Assembly (NCBI RefSeq): GCF_910592395.1
Contig: NC_088312.1
Coordinates: 20,033,292-20,097,291, forward strand
Length of the DNA stretch: 64,000 nt
Direction of reading: 5' to 3'
DNA from: Lineus longissimus
Lineage: Eukaryota > Nemertea > Pilidiophora > Heteronemertea > Lineidae
Part shown: piece by piece, positions 1-12,983 of the stretch
Position numbering within the stretch: position 1 is the stretch's first letter
How the letters are laid out: each line of letters begins with the position of its first letter
Made by a program: the position numbers and the translations under genes
The notes under the pieces: model-generated
Told to the model about the DNA's origin: nothing
The model's input: the letters and a program-made list of their open reading frames with translations, nothing else
The model's database searches: none

Positions 1-219
1 TACACATTTCCCAGAGCACAAGAAAGGAAAGAGAATCAGAATGGGCGTGGCCCACGCACTGGCATGCATCCTCCTCCTCAGGCTCCAGCATCTCTTCTGA
101 AGAAGGTGGAAGTCTGCGGGGTTCATACCTTTTTTAACACCAGATTTTGCGTACTACAGTTATAAATTTATGTTATAACTCACACCAAACAATTCAAGTT
201 TCATTGTAACCTCAATAAA
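1..219 (+). other. Possible 3' end of a plus-strand gene at the left edge
   Basis: All three plus-strand frames stay open from base 1 for at least 110 bases. One is Ser/acidic-rich and closes with TAA near 137-139. An AATAAA hexamer lies at 214-219, which would suit a 3' untranslated region. No frame resembles a protein I recognise and no splice acceptor is visible, because the window begins inside the stretch. It could equally be chance, so this is only a candidate terminal exon. Confidence 0.15.
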
Positions 220-529
220 ATGAAATCAAGATGTAAGTATGCAGCAGATTCGACGTTTTTATCAAGCATCGTCTGCATGAAATTTTCCGACGTTGTATAT
301 TTTCGTTGTTTGTGTTTTAGAACATTTGTCTGTTTCCATTTGAACCGCGATTTATATGGTGCCACTGATACTGCCACCTAATGTTAAAAAATGTACCTAA
401 ACGTCTAAAGTAAGACAGTTTGGTCATCTCATCCACAGTTGCAGTAGACTCCCTTGGCAGCCCATTTGATCTCCTTATGTCACCGGTCAACTGCATCCGG
501 AGTGTATAGTTGCAGTATCTATCCCATGG

Positions 530-655
530 GAAAAATGTGTCTCATTTTCACATGGTAAATCCCACAATTCACCATGGTGATCTATCAGCACTTCACCATG
601 GTAAATTGGGACGGTGAAACATTCACCATGGTGAGCATGGTAAACTCCGATTTCA
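530..655. repeat. Cluster of CACCATGGTG palindromes
   Basis: The core CCATGG recurs about every 40-45 bases inside longer self-complementary blocks: TTCACCATGGTGA near 567-582, TTCACCATGGTAA near 593-606, and a third near 620-632. The repeated self-complementary core suggests a degenerate foldback element or MITE rather than a gene. No open frame of note overlaps it. Confidence 0.5.
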
Positions 656-697
656 GGAGTAAACGAATATGTTGTTCAACAACATATTTGTTGATAT

Positions 698-746
698 GTT
701 GATCAATGAACTGATCAACAACTTGTTGATCAGTTCATTGATCAAC
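698..746. repeat. Perfect 49-bp palindrome
   Basis: Bases 698-721 are the exact reverse complement of 723-746, with a single C at the centre. The arms are built from GTTGATCA and TGAACTGATCAAC blocks. Partial copies of the same words (GTTGTTCAACAAC, TTGTTGATATG) lie just upstream at 671-697, so the palindrome seems to have grown from a short self-complementary repeat. Confidence 0.9.
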
Positions 747-1344
747 TTGTTGATAATACAATAACCTGATCTGGGTCAAAGATGTCACAATCACATGAAG
801 GACAATAGTAGTGACAGAACAATAAAGACTAACAAAGCAAATAGATCAAGGTCACTTAATAATAGAGTACTATGATTGTTTTTCACAGAAAAAATAAAGC
901 ACTTCATTTTGATTGTCGATCAGACCACAATACTATTTGTTATCTTGACCTGTCCATAAGGTTCTGAACTTTTCGATATTTTCCATGCCACCAGTGGATA
1001 CTCCAAGGGCAGTCCATTTTGGCAACCTATTTATCCTGTCTTATCAGGTGAGGAACAAAGCCTGTCCCACTGCCTCTGGAGTGTACTACAAGATGGATCA
1101 AGTTTGTTTATGAACTGTAAAATAATTTCATTTGTAAAGTTGTCATTTGAAAAGGTTTCTTGATCATAATACATAACCAAGGTTCTACCCCAAATTGACA
1201 GATTGGGTCATTTCGAAGGGGATTCCATGCTTCTTTTTTAGATCTGCTTAAATGATTTTGGTTGCAGATTTCTTGCATCTTTCTAGAGGCTTTTGTCAAA
1301 ATATCATGTCCAGATTTCACAGACTGGGACAGGCTGTTTAAAAC

Positions 1345-1455
1345 ACTGCTGGCTGCCATGCAATAGGACCTAGCCTAGGTTCAATCCCAGGAAAGAACTC
1401 AAGGTTGTATTTTTGGATGAACTCTGTTCATCACAGGCACCAGGTAAATACTCCA
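1345..1455 (+). repeat. Fragment of tRNA-derived SINE (family A)
   Basis: Contains a Pol III B-box-like word (GGTTCAATCCC near 1379-1389), followed by a 'GTATTTTTGGATGAA' block. The same order occurs in longer copies near 45297 and 58262. The 5' head is truncated. Confidence 0.45.
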
Positions 1456-1862
1456 AAGTGGAAAATTTCAATTAACAAAATCAACAAATTAATTTACATA
1501 ATCTCAATATTTTTATTTCATATATTGAACTGACTGCTCAATCTTTGTACACCTACATTCAATTCTAAGAATATTATTCCTTGTTCAGATTCAAGAGATC
1601 ATGGAACACACATCTAAATTGAGCCAAATACCTTCATTCTGATCAACTCTCAAGAATATTGCAATTTTATAAACGCTAATACCAAATACACCAGATTACA
1701 TCAAATAAACAATTCTCAATAAACCTGATTAAGTAATCGGCAATACCAAAAGATACAGGTACAGGCGAAGGCCTACTCATCATTGTTATTAAAATGACCA
1801 TAGCTATCACTGTGACATATCTGTGAAACATTTGCAGTTGAATAATACATTTGGAAGTCAAA

Positions 1863-2032
1863 TACAGTACCAGTATAACCTCTCTGTTAAGGAAACCATC
1901 AGGACTGAAAAGAGAGGTGTCCTGATTAGAGAGGTCAAATTGAATGGCAACAACAAATTTGAGACAAAAACTAGTGTCCTTAATGGAGTGTCCTAAGTAG
2001 AGAGGTGTTCGCTAATGGAGGTTCCATTGTAC
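1863..2032. mobile_element. Pogo/Tc1-like MITE, copy 1
   Basis: Ends resemble TACAGTRGAACCTCTCTATTAAGGACACC, here diverged, and the right end is its inverted form (GGAGGTTCCATTGTAC). Internal blocks GAGAGGTGTCCTGATTAGAG and GTGTCCTTAATGGAG are shared with copies at 17778-17941 and 56162-56303. Such termini resemble those of pogo/Tigger-type Tc1-mariner elements. There is no coding capacity. Confidence 0.55.
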
Positions 2033-3316
2033 AACCTATCAGAGAAGCATTTGCAGTTGAATAATACATTAGGAAGTCCACACCGCCAAATTCAACCAAT
2101 CCCAGAAACATCTGCAGTTTATAGGCCTAAAAAGTACATTTGAAAGTCCCACACTCAGTGTATTACATTGTGTTAACATATTTTTATTTACAATATTCTA
2201 TGTACATATATTTACAGGATTCAACATCATTATATTCTTCACTGCTGTTTTCTCTCCATAATTTACAATACAGTAGTTTAGACACCAACAGAGCTGTATC
2301 AACTGAGATACTCATCACATCATTCAAGATACATGTAGCTATAACCATAAAGACACCATTAAACACCCCAGACGGTGACTGAAGCCTTCAACACTTGATT
2401 TTTATCAACCTACACACAAGAATTCTGCTGCACAATAAGCAATGAAAGGTAACATGTCTGTGCAGACTAAAATAGCTTGTCACAGTGATTAAATGAAATC
2501 AAACAACTTTGACATTCATGACAGTCATAGAATACAATAAAACCCCTTTTTTCCGTGAACCTAAGATTTTTGAATGAGGGGAATACAAACATGTACTTTA
2601 GGGACACGAAAATGTTAAACTTATAGGTATTGTAATTGGCAAATGACCCACTCCGATTCGTGAAAAAGAATAGAAGAAAAATCTCAAAAGGATGATTTCG
2701 CGAGATGAAATCTTTGCCTTTGAGTTTGTTCCATGCTGTTGAAAGCAAATAAAACCCGCCCCTGACCCTTCATCCAGGTTAGTAGGCCAGTAACTTGTGA
2801 AAATAAAATCCTCATGTGTTACTTCATTTCATTCATTTATTTGAATGAAAATGACATTAAAATTGAATAAAATCACCAGTACACTTATTAAACCTGTAAT
2901 TCAACCCACGCTAGTCCAGACCATGTTAAATTTTTTTATGATATAAATGGTATAATTTAAAAAACTTATTAGTGAACATATCCGGGTGTAACAAATTACA
3001 AGTAATATTCTCTAACACATATCATTTCGTTCGATTGTGATTCTCCCCAAAAGTGAAAACTCGTTCAACAAACTCTATCTTCACAAACAGATATGTAAAC
3101 AGCACAATGAATGTACATACATGTACATGCAAAGGGACAACTTGGGCATGGGATTTACCTGGCCAGGAGGATAGTACCCCTGCTTGCCACCATGCACTGC
3201 CACTTGTAGTATCATATCTGATATAATGCTGATCTCAATAATAATTTTCGCAAGTGTTGTGAGGCGGCTTTGAACATAGCTTGTGACTTTCAGGCAGCCT
3301 ACGGTTACACCTCCTT

Positions 3317-3505
3317 ATACATGCTTCCCGAAATTGGTGGCTTGCATTGGAACTTACTTTTTCCCCCTTGTCCGTCATCAAAGGCATTCAAGTGTGTTGG
3401 TCAACCATGACTATCTCCTTTGTCCCTCCACCATAAGGCCAAGTTTCCCCTTATGACATCACTATTTCGGACACTCAGCACCCCTTTTCTGGAAAGGTGT
3501 ATAGT
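3317..3505 (+). repeat. 189-bp dispersed repeat R1, copy 1
   Basis: This block is nearly identical (by eye well over 90 percent) and collinear with 50156-50344, about 47 kb away in the same orientation. It begins ATACATGCTTCCCGAAATTGG and ends GGAAAGGTGTATAG. The short open frames across it on both strands follow from the repeat and show no protein signature. Its class is unknown. Confidence 0.8.
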
Positions 3506-4075
3506 ACATATACATTGCAAATCAATGATTTTAGTCATCCAGTTTGGGGAAATCACGGTCCTACCGGAAGCCATTTTTTGTATGCAAAAATCAACTAATC
3601 TCATGCACAAGTTGTCCCTTTAAACTGCCCATTGAAATGTTTACAAAATCGACAGTAGGGGGTCTGATCGTCAGCAGACTTTATGACACCATCTTTATTG
3701 CTGTGTAAAGTCCAGTTTATTGTATGCCCCCGACTTATTGATAAAATTTGCAGTGCCAACAGAGAAATTCATGCACGGAAGACTTTCTTCAGAAATTACA
3801 GTTATTGTGGTGTCAATCAAAAATTGTCAATGTTGTTAAACTAATCAATAATTGGATTGATTCCACAAATATAAGAGAAGTTCTGGGAAATGCACCCATT
3901 CTTGTAACATAAGACTATAATAGCAGTTTTGTTTTTATCACAGTTGTAAATAAAGTACCATTACCTGGTATCAATAATATCAATATCCCTTACCCCGATA
4001 TACCAAATACCATATCCCATTTTAGTAGCACACTGCTACAGGAGCCATATATCATTTAACAAAATATAGGAGTCT

Positions 4076-4157
4076 TACTGTAAAGTCAGCCAAGAGCTGT
4101 AACGAAACCTCTGGTGCAATCAAGAGGTCATGACAGCTCCTGAGCAACTTTACAGTA
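4076..4157. mobile_element. 82-bp hairpin (MITE-like)
   Basis: Starts TACTGTAAAGT and ends ACTTTACAGTA as exact inverted repeats. Pairing continues inward with AGAGCTGT against ACAGCTC and CCTCT against AGAGG. This is a short inverted-repeat element with no coding potential. The loop is around 4110-4125. Confidence 0.6.
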
Positions 4158-4734
4158 TTATTAACACAGATCACCCTTTCCTCTGATGGGACTGATAACT
4201 GGAAGATACAACCTTATCTGAATTCCCCTTACCCTTCATGTAATGCACGAAAACAGAGGAATCATACCTACATATGTTTCAATATAATTATATTTCAGGA
4301 GTAAAGCTATATACCAAATGTGGCAACCGATATGGCCGCAAAAAATTAAAGCCAAGTGTGAACACACAGCACTGCCCCCATTGCCATTATGTAGGCTAAA
4401 GGGACATGGTCATGATGAGCCATGCAAACTACAGTGTGGTAAGGATATGAATAACAAAATGAACTCCTCACCCATTCATGTCATACATCGTAAACAGGTG
4501 TACCAGGAAGTATTTGCATATTTTACGACAATAAAAATTCGTATAGAATCTGTTCATTAATACGGGTTTTGCCTACATGTTGAGTGTGAAGGGTTATGCC
4601 AGATGACAAGTTTGAAAGGGCATCCAACTGTCACAAGCCCAACTATTTTTCTCCGAGTCTAAAATAGTCCAAATACCCTGTAATTCTGTCATGGACAGAA
4701 CACTAGTGCTGCCAACAATTCCCACATAAATCAG

Positions 4735-5010
4735 AGTGGCCTCATGGCCCTGTGGTTAACAAGTGCCAGCTACCACGCAATACGGCCCAGGTTCAATTTC
4801 AGGAAAAACTTATAGAATTATCTCTGAACTAAAATTCCTGGCTCTTTGCAACAAATTAGATGAATTAATGAGGGTCTGTCGGATGAGCCTTGGTCCCCTG
4901 TACCTGAGTGTCTAAGCCTGGGCAACTCCGTTCCCTCGGCAAAAATCCAATCAGAGTTACGTCGCCGTTGATGATGATATAATGGAATCCTTTGTGTCTT
5001 TTTCCCCAAC
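4735..5010 (+). repeat. tRNA-derived SINE, family A
   Basis: The head (GGCCTCATGGCCCTGTGGTTAA) resembles a tRNA A box, and GGTTCAATTTC about 45 bases later resembles a B box. The body carries the 'CTGGCTCTT ... GGTCCCCTGTACCTGAGTGTCTAAGCCTGGGCA' order seen in the copies at 45297-45600 and 58262-58530. Confidence 0.55.
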
Positions 5011-8000
5011 CACCAACCCATTGTATAGCATACATATGACATATTTTATCTTACAAGGCGAGGCATTCAGAGATAGCACACAAAAATTTATACACTGTGT
5101 AACATTAACAAATGATTAGGGCACCTAATGTCAATTGTTCACCACCTGTGTGATACAAGGAATTAGGCGCTCCCGATGCCCGCTTTGCACATTGAATAGT
5201 AATCACATATAAAGGATACAAACCATCTGTCATAAAAACAGAAATGCCAACAACTGCTCTAGGCTTGGGTTTTGTGCATTATCAAGTCACTGTTACAGTT
5301 AATAAATATCTCGACACGGCCCATAGTTAAAATTCATTTTCACAATTTATTCACACCATTTGAACTTTTCAAATTCAAGTAGTGCAGCTATCAATATCAT
5401 GCATGCAAAACTGCTGAAACTTGGTATTATTCAGAGTATGTGTACGTCTACACAATGACAATGTTAAAATTTTATTTAGTGTGATTTGCCTAATTGGCAA
5501 TTTTCAATTTCAATTTCAATCATAAATTTCAAATTTTCAGCAAATGGCGTAGGCCTTTAAGAGGTACCATGAACAGCCCAGCCCTCATAACAGAACAAAA
5601 ATACATACAAAAATATTCCCCACATTTCTACTTCAGTTCATGCTGGTCCTTAAAATCAATCATCAAACACCACTACCAAGGTCTTAATTCCACCACCTGT
5701 ATACAATATCACCATGGTTACTAACAATCCAACACTTTTTCATCCTTTTCATTGATCTTGAACATTAGATGACCTGCACTGGGCCTTTCGACTGGCAGAT
5801 TACTCATAATACTCCAGCTCACGCCTATAATTTGAAACAAAATCACATGAGATCACAGAAAACGAGTATTATTAGGTTTCATTTCAAAATATAAATCTTG
5901 AAGGATGAGCAGCAGGCATTTTAGCTAGGCCATTTCTATTATGATAGTTAATGAGTTCCCGTGTATGAACTGGATATACAGCTGTAAGTGTAGACAACAG
6001 TTTGTAGAATGTTTGTGTTCATTTGTTGATGCATCCAAGAACGGGCATCTATACAGGAATGATGTAACTATCATAAGTGCTGGCCCAGCACTAACTTCTA
6101 CTACTCAAGTCTTACAATCTTGACTGTATCATTGAGTATAATAAATCAAAGATATACTTTACATGTCCTTAGTCACATGATTACATCAACTTTTTTGTGA
6201 AAATGGCAGCAAATAATTGATTATTGATTGAACGTTCTAATGGAGATGTCCTTATTTACCATGATTTTCAAATTATTTTCTTGTGCAGAAATCACTACTG
6301 TTGATAATTTATTCCCTAACACTACATAACATGTATGACACAACAAAAACAAAGGACAGCGTATCTATTGCCTGCCGTGAGAATAATGACAATGTGTATA
6401 GCACTGAAGCTAGAAACGAACGAAATACTAACACCAATAACAACATTCAGCAAAAAATAAATACACACTCAGCATTCTGGCAAGCATAGAATTGAAAAAT
6501 CAAAAACATAAATAACTTTCAGATTGATGCAGGGTAAAAATATGGCAACACTTCTATCAATCTGATATCCTCCCTCAAGAATATTTGGAAACATATGAAG
6601 AAGTCCTGCAGCTAGGGTAGTCAGAGACATCCCATAGCCACAATCAGTCCTTCGCTATCGTGTTTGGCCACTTGTTGTCATGTCATATGAAGGGACCCGA
6701 GTCCTGCCTTGCTGAGGTTTAGCACATATGTGACCCTTCACAGAAGAAGAGAAGATGAGCCTAAATGACACCAGGAGATAATGGAAGAAATTGATGTGCT
6801 CATATTTCACAAAAGGCAGACAATAGAGAAATGAACAACCAGACTCTCTCAACCTGCCAAGCTCAGAGCGACATGCGCCTGATTTTGCTGTGACGGGTCA
6901 CATATGGCGCCCAGTGGGTTAGTGTAGTGCCGTATATAAAGAAAACAAGGGGTTTCAAGTGGTTTCAAGTGGTCCTTACCACCCAAAAAAGTGACCGTCA
7001 TGCCAGTTGTAAATTTGTGCTAGTGTGATAATAAGACCAAGCAAGTCAGTAAAATTCATATTCTATGATATTATGCTACCAAATGTTCTTGGCCAATAGC
7101 GTAACTCGATTCACATCATGTGATTTCAAGTCATCACATCGTATCGGATCCAAAAAAGCAATAACGGATCCAAAAAAATGTCGTAACGGATCCTAAAATA
7201 TACATTTTGTATATTTCATTAAAAACAAATTGTTTCATTATTTTCCTTTGGATTGATTTCTTTGCCAAGACATTTGGTTGCATAATATAGCAAAGCCTCG
7301 TCCGCCATGACATTTCTTCGTCCATCAAAATTCCATATCGGACTCCCAAACATCCACTATTTGTATACTATCAAATTTATATTGCTCATCAAGTTCAACT
7401 ACAGCACTGTACTGAGTAGTGTCATTTTTAAACAACAGTAAAAAACTTCACAATATCTTCCACCAATACCACCATAAAACCAACCTAATGACAAAAGTTG
7501 CAGGATTCAATATATTATCAAGATCTACATGCATAAATTATCATAGTATTAATGCTGATTTTATCACATGTGGCCCACCTGCGAGAAGCCAAGTATGTCA
7601 CTGGGCCAAAACCTAAATTCTGTGAGTGGGCAGGTCCACTAGGCCAAGGCTGAGTTAAAACAGCTGATTATGACAATCAAAGTACCTCTAAAAATTGTTT
7701 ATTGAAATTTTTTTAATTTTTTCTTTTATACTCCATGAATAAATGTTCAAAACCCAAGGGACATATCAAATTCAGATTTTTAAATTTTGAACACACCAAA
7801 TTCAATTTTTAAAAGTAAATTCCGTGTTTTGAAAAGGTCAATTCCATCAAATTTTTCCCAGTCCCATTATCAAATCTCTTTAACATAAGATCTGAGATCT
7901 TAGATCGAAATCATACCACATGTAATCAAATCTAAATAAACAGTTCTAACATGTCTAATGCAAAACAAGACAAATCCATATTTTTCAAATTTTAATCAAA

Positions 8001-8321
8001 GGTCAACAGGTTATTTGCAAGGTCACCAACTATCCCGCAGCAAAATGGCAAAATGTGAATATTTTCTCATGCTTGTCCAATTCTTGAAGTGGAAAAAGAG
8101 GTAATTGTCTGTTTTGTGCCAGAACCCTTCAAATACATACAACGAAATGAGTACAGCCAAAGACAAGACAGAGCAGCAGCCAAGCTCCTATGCAGCAGTT
8201 TTCCACGCAGAGACAAAAACGATCCTCGAGAAGCAAAAACCGCAGAATAAAAATGCAACAGAACCGAAGAAGCAGACCACATCGAAACAGAGAGTATAAA
8301 AGTCTCCGCCTCCGCGAATGA

Positions 8322-11300
8322 TCATACGTACGGCTGTTCGCTAATTTTTTCCCGCAGTTGACTGAATCCTCGCTTGAGCTGCTCAAAAAACACGAATGTG
8401 AAAATGTTCCAGGACCCGAGACGCACGTAGTTCGGAATAAATCTGGAACGACAAGAACATTGCGAGGGTAAGGTAAAGAGAGATGTCTCACATTACACTG
8501 TGGGTTACAGTTCGCCGCATCCATCCTTGGCTCATGAGGTGTGGACAGTCATAATCAGAATAAAGTGATTTGCCCAAGGTCAGGAGCACCGTCTCTGTGT
8601 CTAATATCAAAACCCAGCTTGTTCAAACCGTCAGGACATCTTCAGAATCGTATCAGACCCATAGTTCTGTTGGAAATTCTTTCTGAACAACAAAACCATG
8701 GCCCAATGTTTTGATTTATGATAAACAATCCAAAGAAATGCTTACCCTTTATAGAAAGCCCTCGGTCCTCCCTCCTTGAACATTAAAGCAGCACAGTTGA
8801 AGGCTCCCTTGTACTGGCCAGGATGGCTGTTCATGTATCGGGTTTTCACAACGTCCACTGGGGAGGCACAACACGTCGTAATAAAACCGGCACCAAATGC
8901 AGATAAAAAGTGGCATGGAAAATTGTCTGAGAGTATATTGTGACGAATGATAGCCTCCTTTATGAGGTCATAGGAAACCAACTCGGCAGCATTTACGACG
9001 GCATTTCGTGTAATGTTGGGCAGAGCACCTGAAAAATGAGAACGTTTTTCGTTACCAAGGTTACTTCAGGATTGACTTGACTTGTTGTGACACAAGACAG
9101 TTTCCCTCAAAGGCTTCCTCTGTTCGTTTGAAAATTTCAAATAGTACACATGTTAATACTTTGCGCATCCCCACATCCTGGACCCGCCCGCTAACATAAT
9201 AATATGATGCCAAGAGTTGTTCTTACCCCTCCTCCCACTTTAAATTAGTTCGATAGGGTCAACAATATCAACAATCTTGACACTATTTCGCTGATTTCGT
9301 TCCTTACAATTTTTAAATTTTGGCACTGGGCGAGTTTGCAATATCAAGGCCAAACTGATACGTATAAATATGTTCTATAACCTACCAGGTCAAAAGGTGA
9401 CTGGTCAATGAGCTGATTATTATCATAATATCATGCACCTAAATGCACTTCCATTGCCACAAAATGCTTCCTGGTCTGCCGTTACAGGAAGAGTGGTCAA
9501 CTTTTTATCTGAATGTCTGCGGTAGTTGAGGACATACCAAGCTTACAATTGTCTTAACAGCAGGACTTCAATAAGATTTTCTTACAATGAATGTAATAAG
9601 TGATATAACCAAAGAAAAAGCACAAACACTAAACCGGTTCAAGCAGTGCAGGATATCTTTTGTTTGGCAAAGTGTATACCTACTAGCATTTAGTATGCCA
9701 CTAATGCAATGCTTGGAAAATCCAAATAATTGCATAATGACCATCCAATATTGGCTTATGGACCTGGCATAAATGAAGTATGCTACTAAATATTGTTTTA
9801 AAATGAAAGGCTCAGGGACATAGTGAGTATAATATGAATGACGGTTGTTGAAATCTGAAGACTTACTTGACCTGACCAAGCATTTGGCATTGTCCGAACG
9901 CTATCTATGAGCCTCTTTCTTTTGGCACTATTTGAGTGTCTGATAAGTTTTACTTCTGAGTGCAATCACTTTTTAAACATTTTCCACAAAACTTCCCCAT
10001 ACTATTTGTCAGTCTCAAGAATATCCTTGATGAAATGAAAGTTATTTTCTATAGCACTTTATGCTGAACCATAGTCTCAAAGTGCTTTACATTCATTCCC
10101 CAGCCTAACCCAGAAATCTTTCGGCAGATACCAAGGATTGCTCATACTACAACTCACTTGGCCATTTCAGGCCAGCTGAATGTACTGAGTGGCACTGACT
10201 AAGTCGGGAACACACAACCTTCTGATCACAAGTCAGATGCCCTTCCTCTGTGCTGCCGCACACTTTGATAAAGATTCTGTAACACCCACCTTTCCAAAGC
10301 CCTCGAACACCCTCCTTTCGAGCAATAGTTTTGTAGGCATCTATGCATCCTTTATACCGCTGCTTTCCTCCGGGTGCTTGCATCCGCACCTTGACGACAT
10401 CTGTGGGTTGGGCACACATAACAGCAGCTGCACCAGTTGTGATGCCCGCCAAGATTCGCATCGGGACATTTTTCTGGGCATGACGACCTTCCACTGGATA
10501 GGACAAAATTGAAATCAAATTTACAGATGATTTACCACAAAACACCTCAATTCACCTACAGATGATTTACCACAAGGTACCTCAATTCACCTGTCGGTCT
10601 GTACCAATAACAATTTCGCAGTTGGTCAACAGGCTCATCCAAAATTCTCCTGAAATGAATAGTTTTCTACAATGCGGTATTCCCACTTCCACCTTTCATT
10701 TATCAAAGGAATCGATCCAGCTCTCTCAAAATGCAATTTCAAAATGATTGAATTGTTGACAAAGTTATTATTATAACGGGACATCCTGACAGGTACCTCT
10801 TTTTCCCCACCTCAAATAATCAAGATGAACTTTAAGATATGTAATGTATAGTACTTACCTCCTAAAAGATTTGTATAGAATCGTTTGACGGTGTCGTATA
10901 ATCCGATTCTGACTGAGGCAAAGCACATTTGCCTCTGTAAGCCAGGTATGAGACCATTGTACAGGGCTCTTGGCCCTTCTTCTTTAGCTATCGTACTGAG
11001 GGTGTGGAACATGCCCCGATAACGCAGTTGTGACTTGAGTGCGGCTTTGGTATTGCCAATGGCATCCTTGGAAGCCGGAGCAGCCTCTCCTTGAATCTGA
11101 AAAAAGATTTAGGTCGGTGAAGTGTACATTCACTAATGGTCGTTCATGAGATAGGGGTCTTTTTTGGAGGTAAGGAACAAATGTAGGCATCTAGGTTTTC
11201 CAAAGAACAGCCTCCGACCAAGGTTTTAGATGGGCGTTCACTTCATTTTGAAGAGTTCTAATGGCTCTATAGAATTTCAATGGTCAATGCGAGCTGAATT

Positions 11301-12287
11301 CTTTACAGAATGGACCCAGCCTGTGACCCAGGCAAAGGCCCTACAAGCACTTTTCATTGGCTTAAAAATGGCAAAGTGCCATGGACTCAATACTCGAAAA
11401 CAGTCGGCCCTCCGGACTTCAGTTTAATATCCCACCTACAATTCAAGCAGGGACAGAATGACGTGGAGTTCTGCGAGTATGGATCCAACCCTCTTAATCA
11501 ATAGGCCGAAATGGTGTATTTATACGTTCATTCCACATCAGATTGAAGCTGAACAAATTGTATTCAAATCAATATATACAAAGCAACAGCAGTTCACCGT
11601 TGAAAGGTTAGACTATCGATTCAGCAGCAAGGATCGTACTGACGCAGTTCTCATTATATTGGACAGTTGAAGCTGGATAAACGTCAATGGACAGCTGACT
11701 TCAAATTTCGCATTTGTTCCTCAATTGAATATACTACATCTGTTCTACGAAGAGAACAATGCAGTATATCATTCCTACGTTTTGCATCTATATTCTCAAC
11801 CCAGAGTTTTTCCTCCTTCGCTTTCCTTTCGGACTATTGGTACCCGATCCAATTCAAAAGGAGTAAGACCACAGCGCGGCAAATACACCTGGAAGTTCAC
11901 AATGGAGTCTACGGTACCCTACGGAACAGAGTATTGGGGGAAAATGGGCAGAATTAATCCCATAATGGATGTTACACATATCTTCAATAGCAAATATGGG
12001 GGGATAACAAAACGACACGTTACGAAACTGAGTCACATGGACTCTTGTCAACAAGTTGCATCACAAAACACTATCTCCTTCGGTGTTCTTGATAAAGAAG
12101 ACAAGGTTATACTGGATTCTGCGAGGTGTCGCTTTAGGGTGGCAGTTGATCGACCTACCTGTAATCGAACTTTCGCTAGATCCAATGGGTAGGTGAACAC
12201 ATCGGCTATACAGGCCGCAGTCCCCGCGCTGATGAACTTGACAGGGACCGTTGGTTCGTGTTCGAGAGGTTTGAATCCGATACCCAT
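8322..12287 (-). CDS. UCP2: Mitochondrial uncoupling protein, UCP1/2/3 type, complete
   Basis: Inner-membrane carrier of the SLC25 family; UCP1-3 relatives mediate regulated proton leak or metabolite exchange. Coding exons in transcript order: 12159-12287, 10859-11096, 10290-10493, 8746-9028, 8322-8442. They total 975 bases, 324 residues plus stop, with phase kept at every GT-AG junction; typical UCP2 is about 309 residues. All three carrier signatures are visible: PLDLAK (about residue 35), PTDVVK and PVDVVK. Other UCP hallmarks are GTAACIAD near the N-terminus, [28 protein letters not shown], and RLGSWN followed by EQLKR at the C-terminus. The ATG at 12287 fits the short N-terminus of the family. 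The second-repeat tail QPYV is specific to this gene. UCP4/UCP5 identity is less likely given these motifs. The symbol denotes the UCP1/2/3 clade, not strict orthology to UCP2. Confidence 0.95.
10046..10262 (-). repeat. tRNA-derived SINE, family B, in UCP intron
   Basis: On the minus strand a tRNA-like head lies at about 10195-10258, with a B-box-like GTGTTCCCGAC. The plus-strand right-hand body contains 'TCTATAGCACTTTATGCTG' and 'TCTCAAAGTGCTTTACATT', typical of invertebrate tRNA-type SINE tails. It lies about 30 bases beyond the UCP exon ending at 10290, inside the intron. Confidence 0.5.
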
Positions 12288-12380
12288 CTTGTCGTTCGAG
12301 GTTCAAAGATCTTGTTGGAAGAGGGAATTCTTGATTGGGGGTAAACCTGAGGGATTCTGGTGATGCTGAAGGGGTGAGAT
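12288..12380 (-). other. UCP 5' untranslated part of first coding exon
   Basis: On the minus strand TTTCTCTTACAG ends at 12381, a strong acceptor. About 93 bases without an in-frame ATG then lead to the UCP start codon at 12287. This implies at least one upstream non-coding exon. Candidates are at 13894-13930 and around 16333-16400. Confidence 0.5.
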
Positions 12381-12983
12381 CTGTAAGAGAAATTGACAGC
12401 TCAAAGTTAAGTGTTGAAATTGCACAAATTTAAGGTAAAGGTATAAAATTGATTGATTTTCCTCCCAATATTGTCTGATTTAATTACAATACAATGGGAT
12501 ATTATGATATAATAAAAGTCCGGCTTGGCGAACGCATTTTGTGTTACTGAGTTGTAGTGAAGCGGGTGCTGCAAATTCTGTTTTGGTAGAATGTCTGAGT
12601 ACATTTTTAATCATCCAAGTACTGCCCTTTTACAGAAACTCTGTACACAATATTAGCGCAGCCCGGCATTATTTCAAGACACTACTCCTTTGATAGAATG
12701 CATTGAAAACAATTAGAATTTATTGTTCATTTTCCTCCTTCTGGATGAAGAAAAGAAACTAACCCAACAAAGCGAAAAACTGAAATTAAGTTAACAGCTT
12801 CTAGCTCTACGACTCAGTTGTAACTGAATTCAAACACAGGGTCGTAATCTTTTTATAGGACCGATTCTTAAAATCATCTACTGCGCAAATTCTCATATTT
12901 GAAAAGGGGAAACTCTTGTAAAATGCGAAGTTGAAATTTAACAATCAAAATACTATCGACCCGCAATACCAAGTAATAGCTAA

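Larger units (their letters stand above)
246..8321. other. Intergenic stretch left of UCP
   Basis: Apart from the repeats listed separately I see no convincing exon here. Open frames are all shorter than 100 codons and lack recognisable domains or splice-flanked coding blocks. Three near copies of 'AACGGATCCAAAAAA' lie at about 7145-7200. Part of the stretch just below 8322 must be the UCP 3' untranslated region on the minus strand. A TTTATT (AATAAA on minus) occurs in the A/T-rich stretch near 7700. Confidence 0.5.

Noticed and set aside
11725-12192. 155-codon plus-strand open frame overlapping UCP exon 1 and its intron
   Set aside because: Its 3' end is the antisense of the UCP coding exon and the rest is intron; no domain, splice context or conserved motif.
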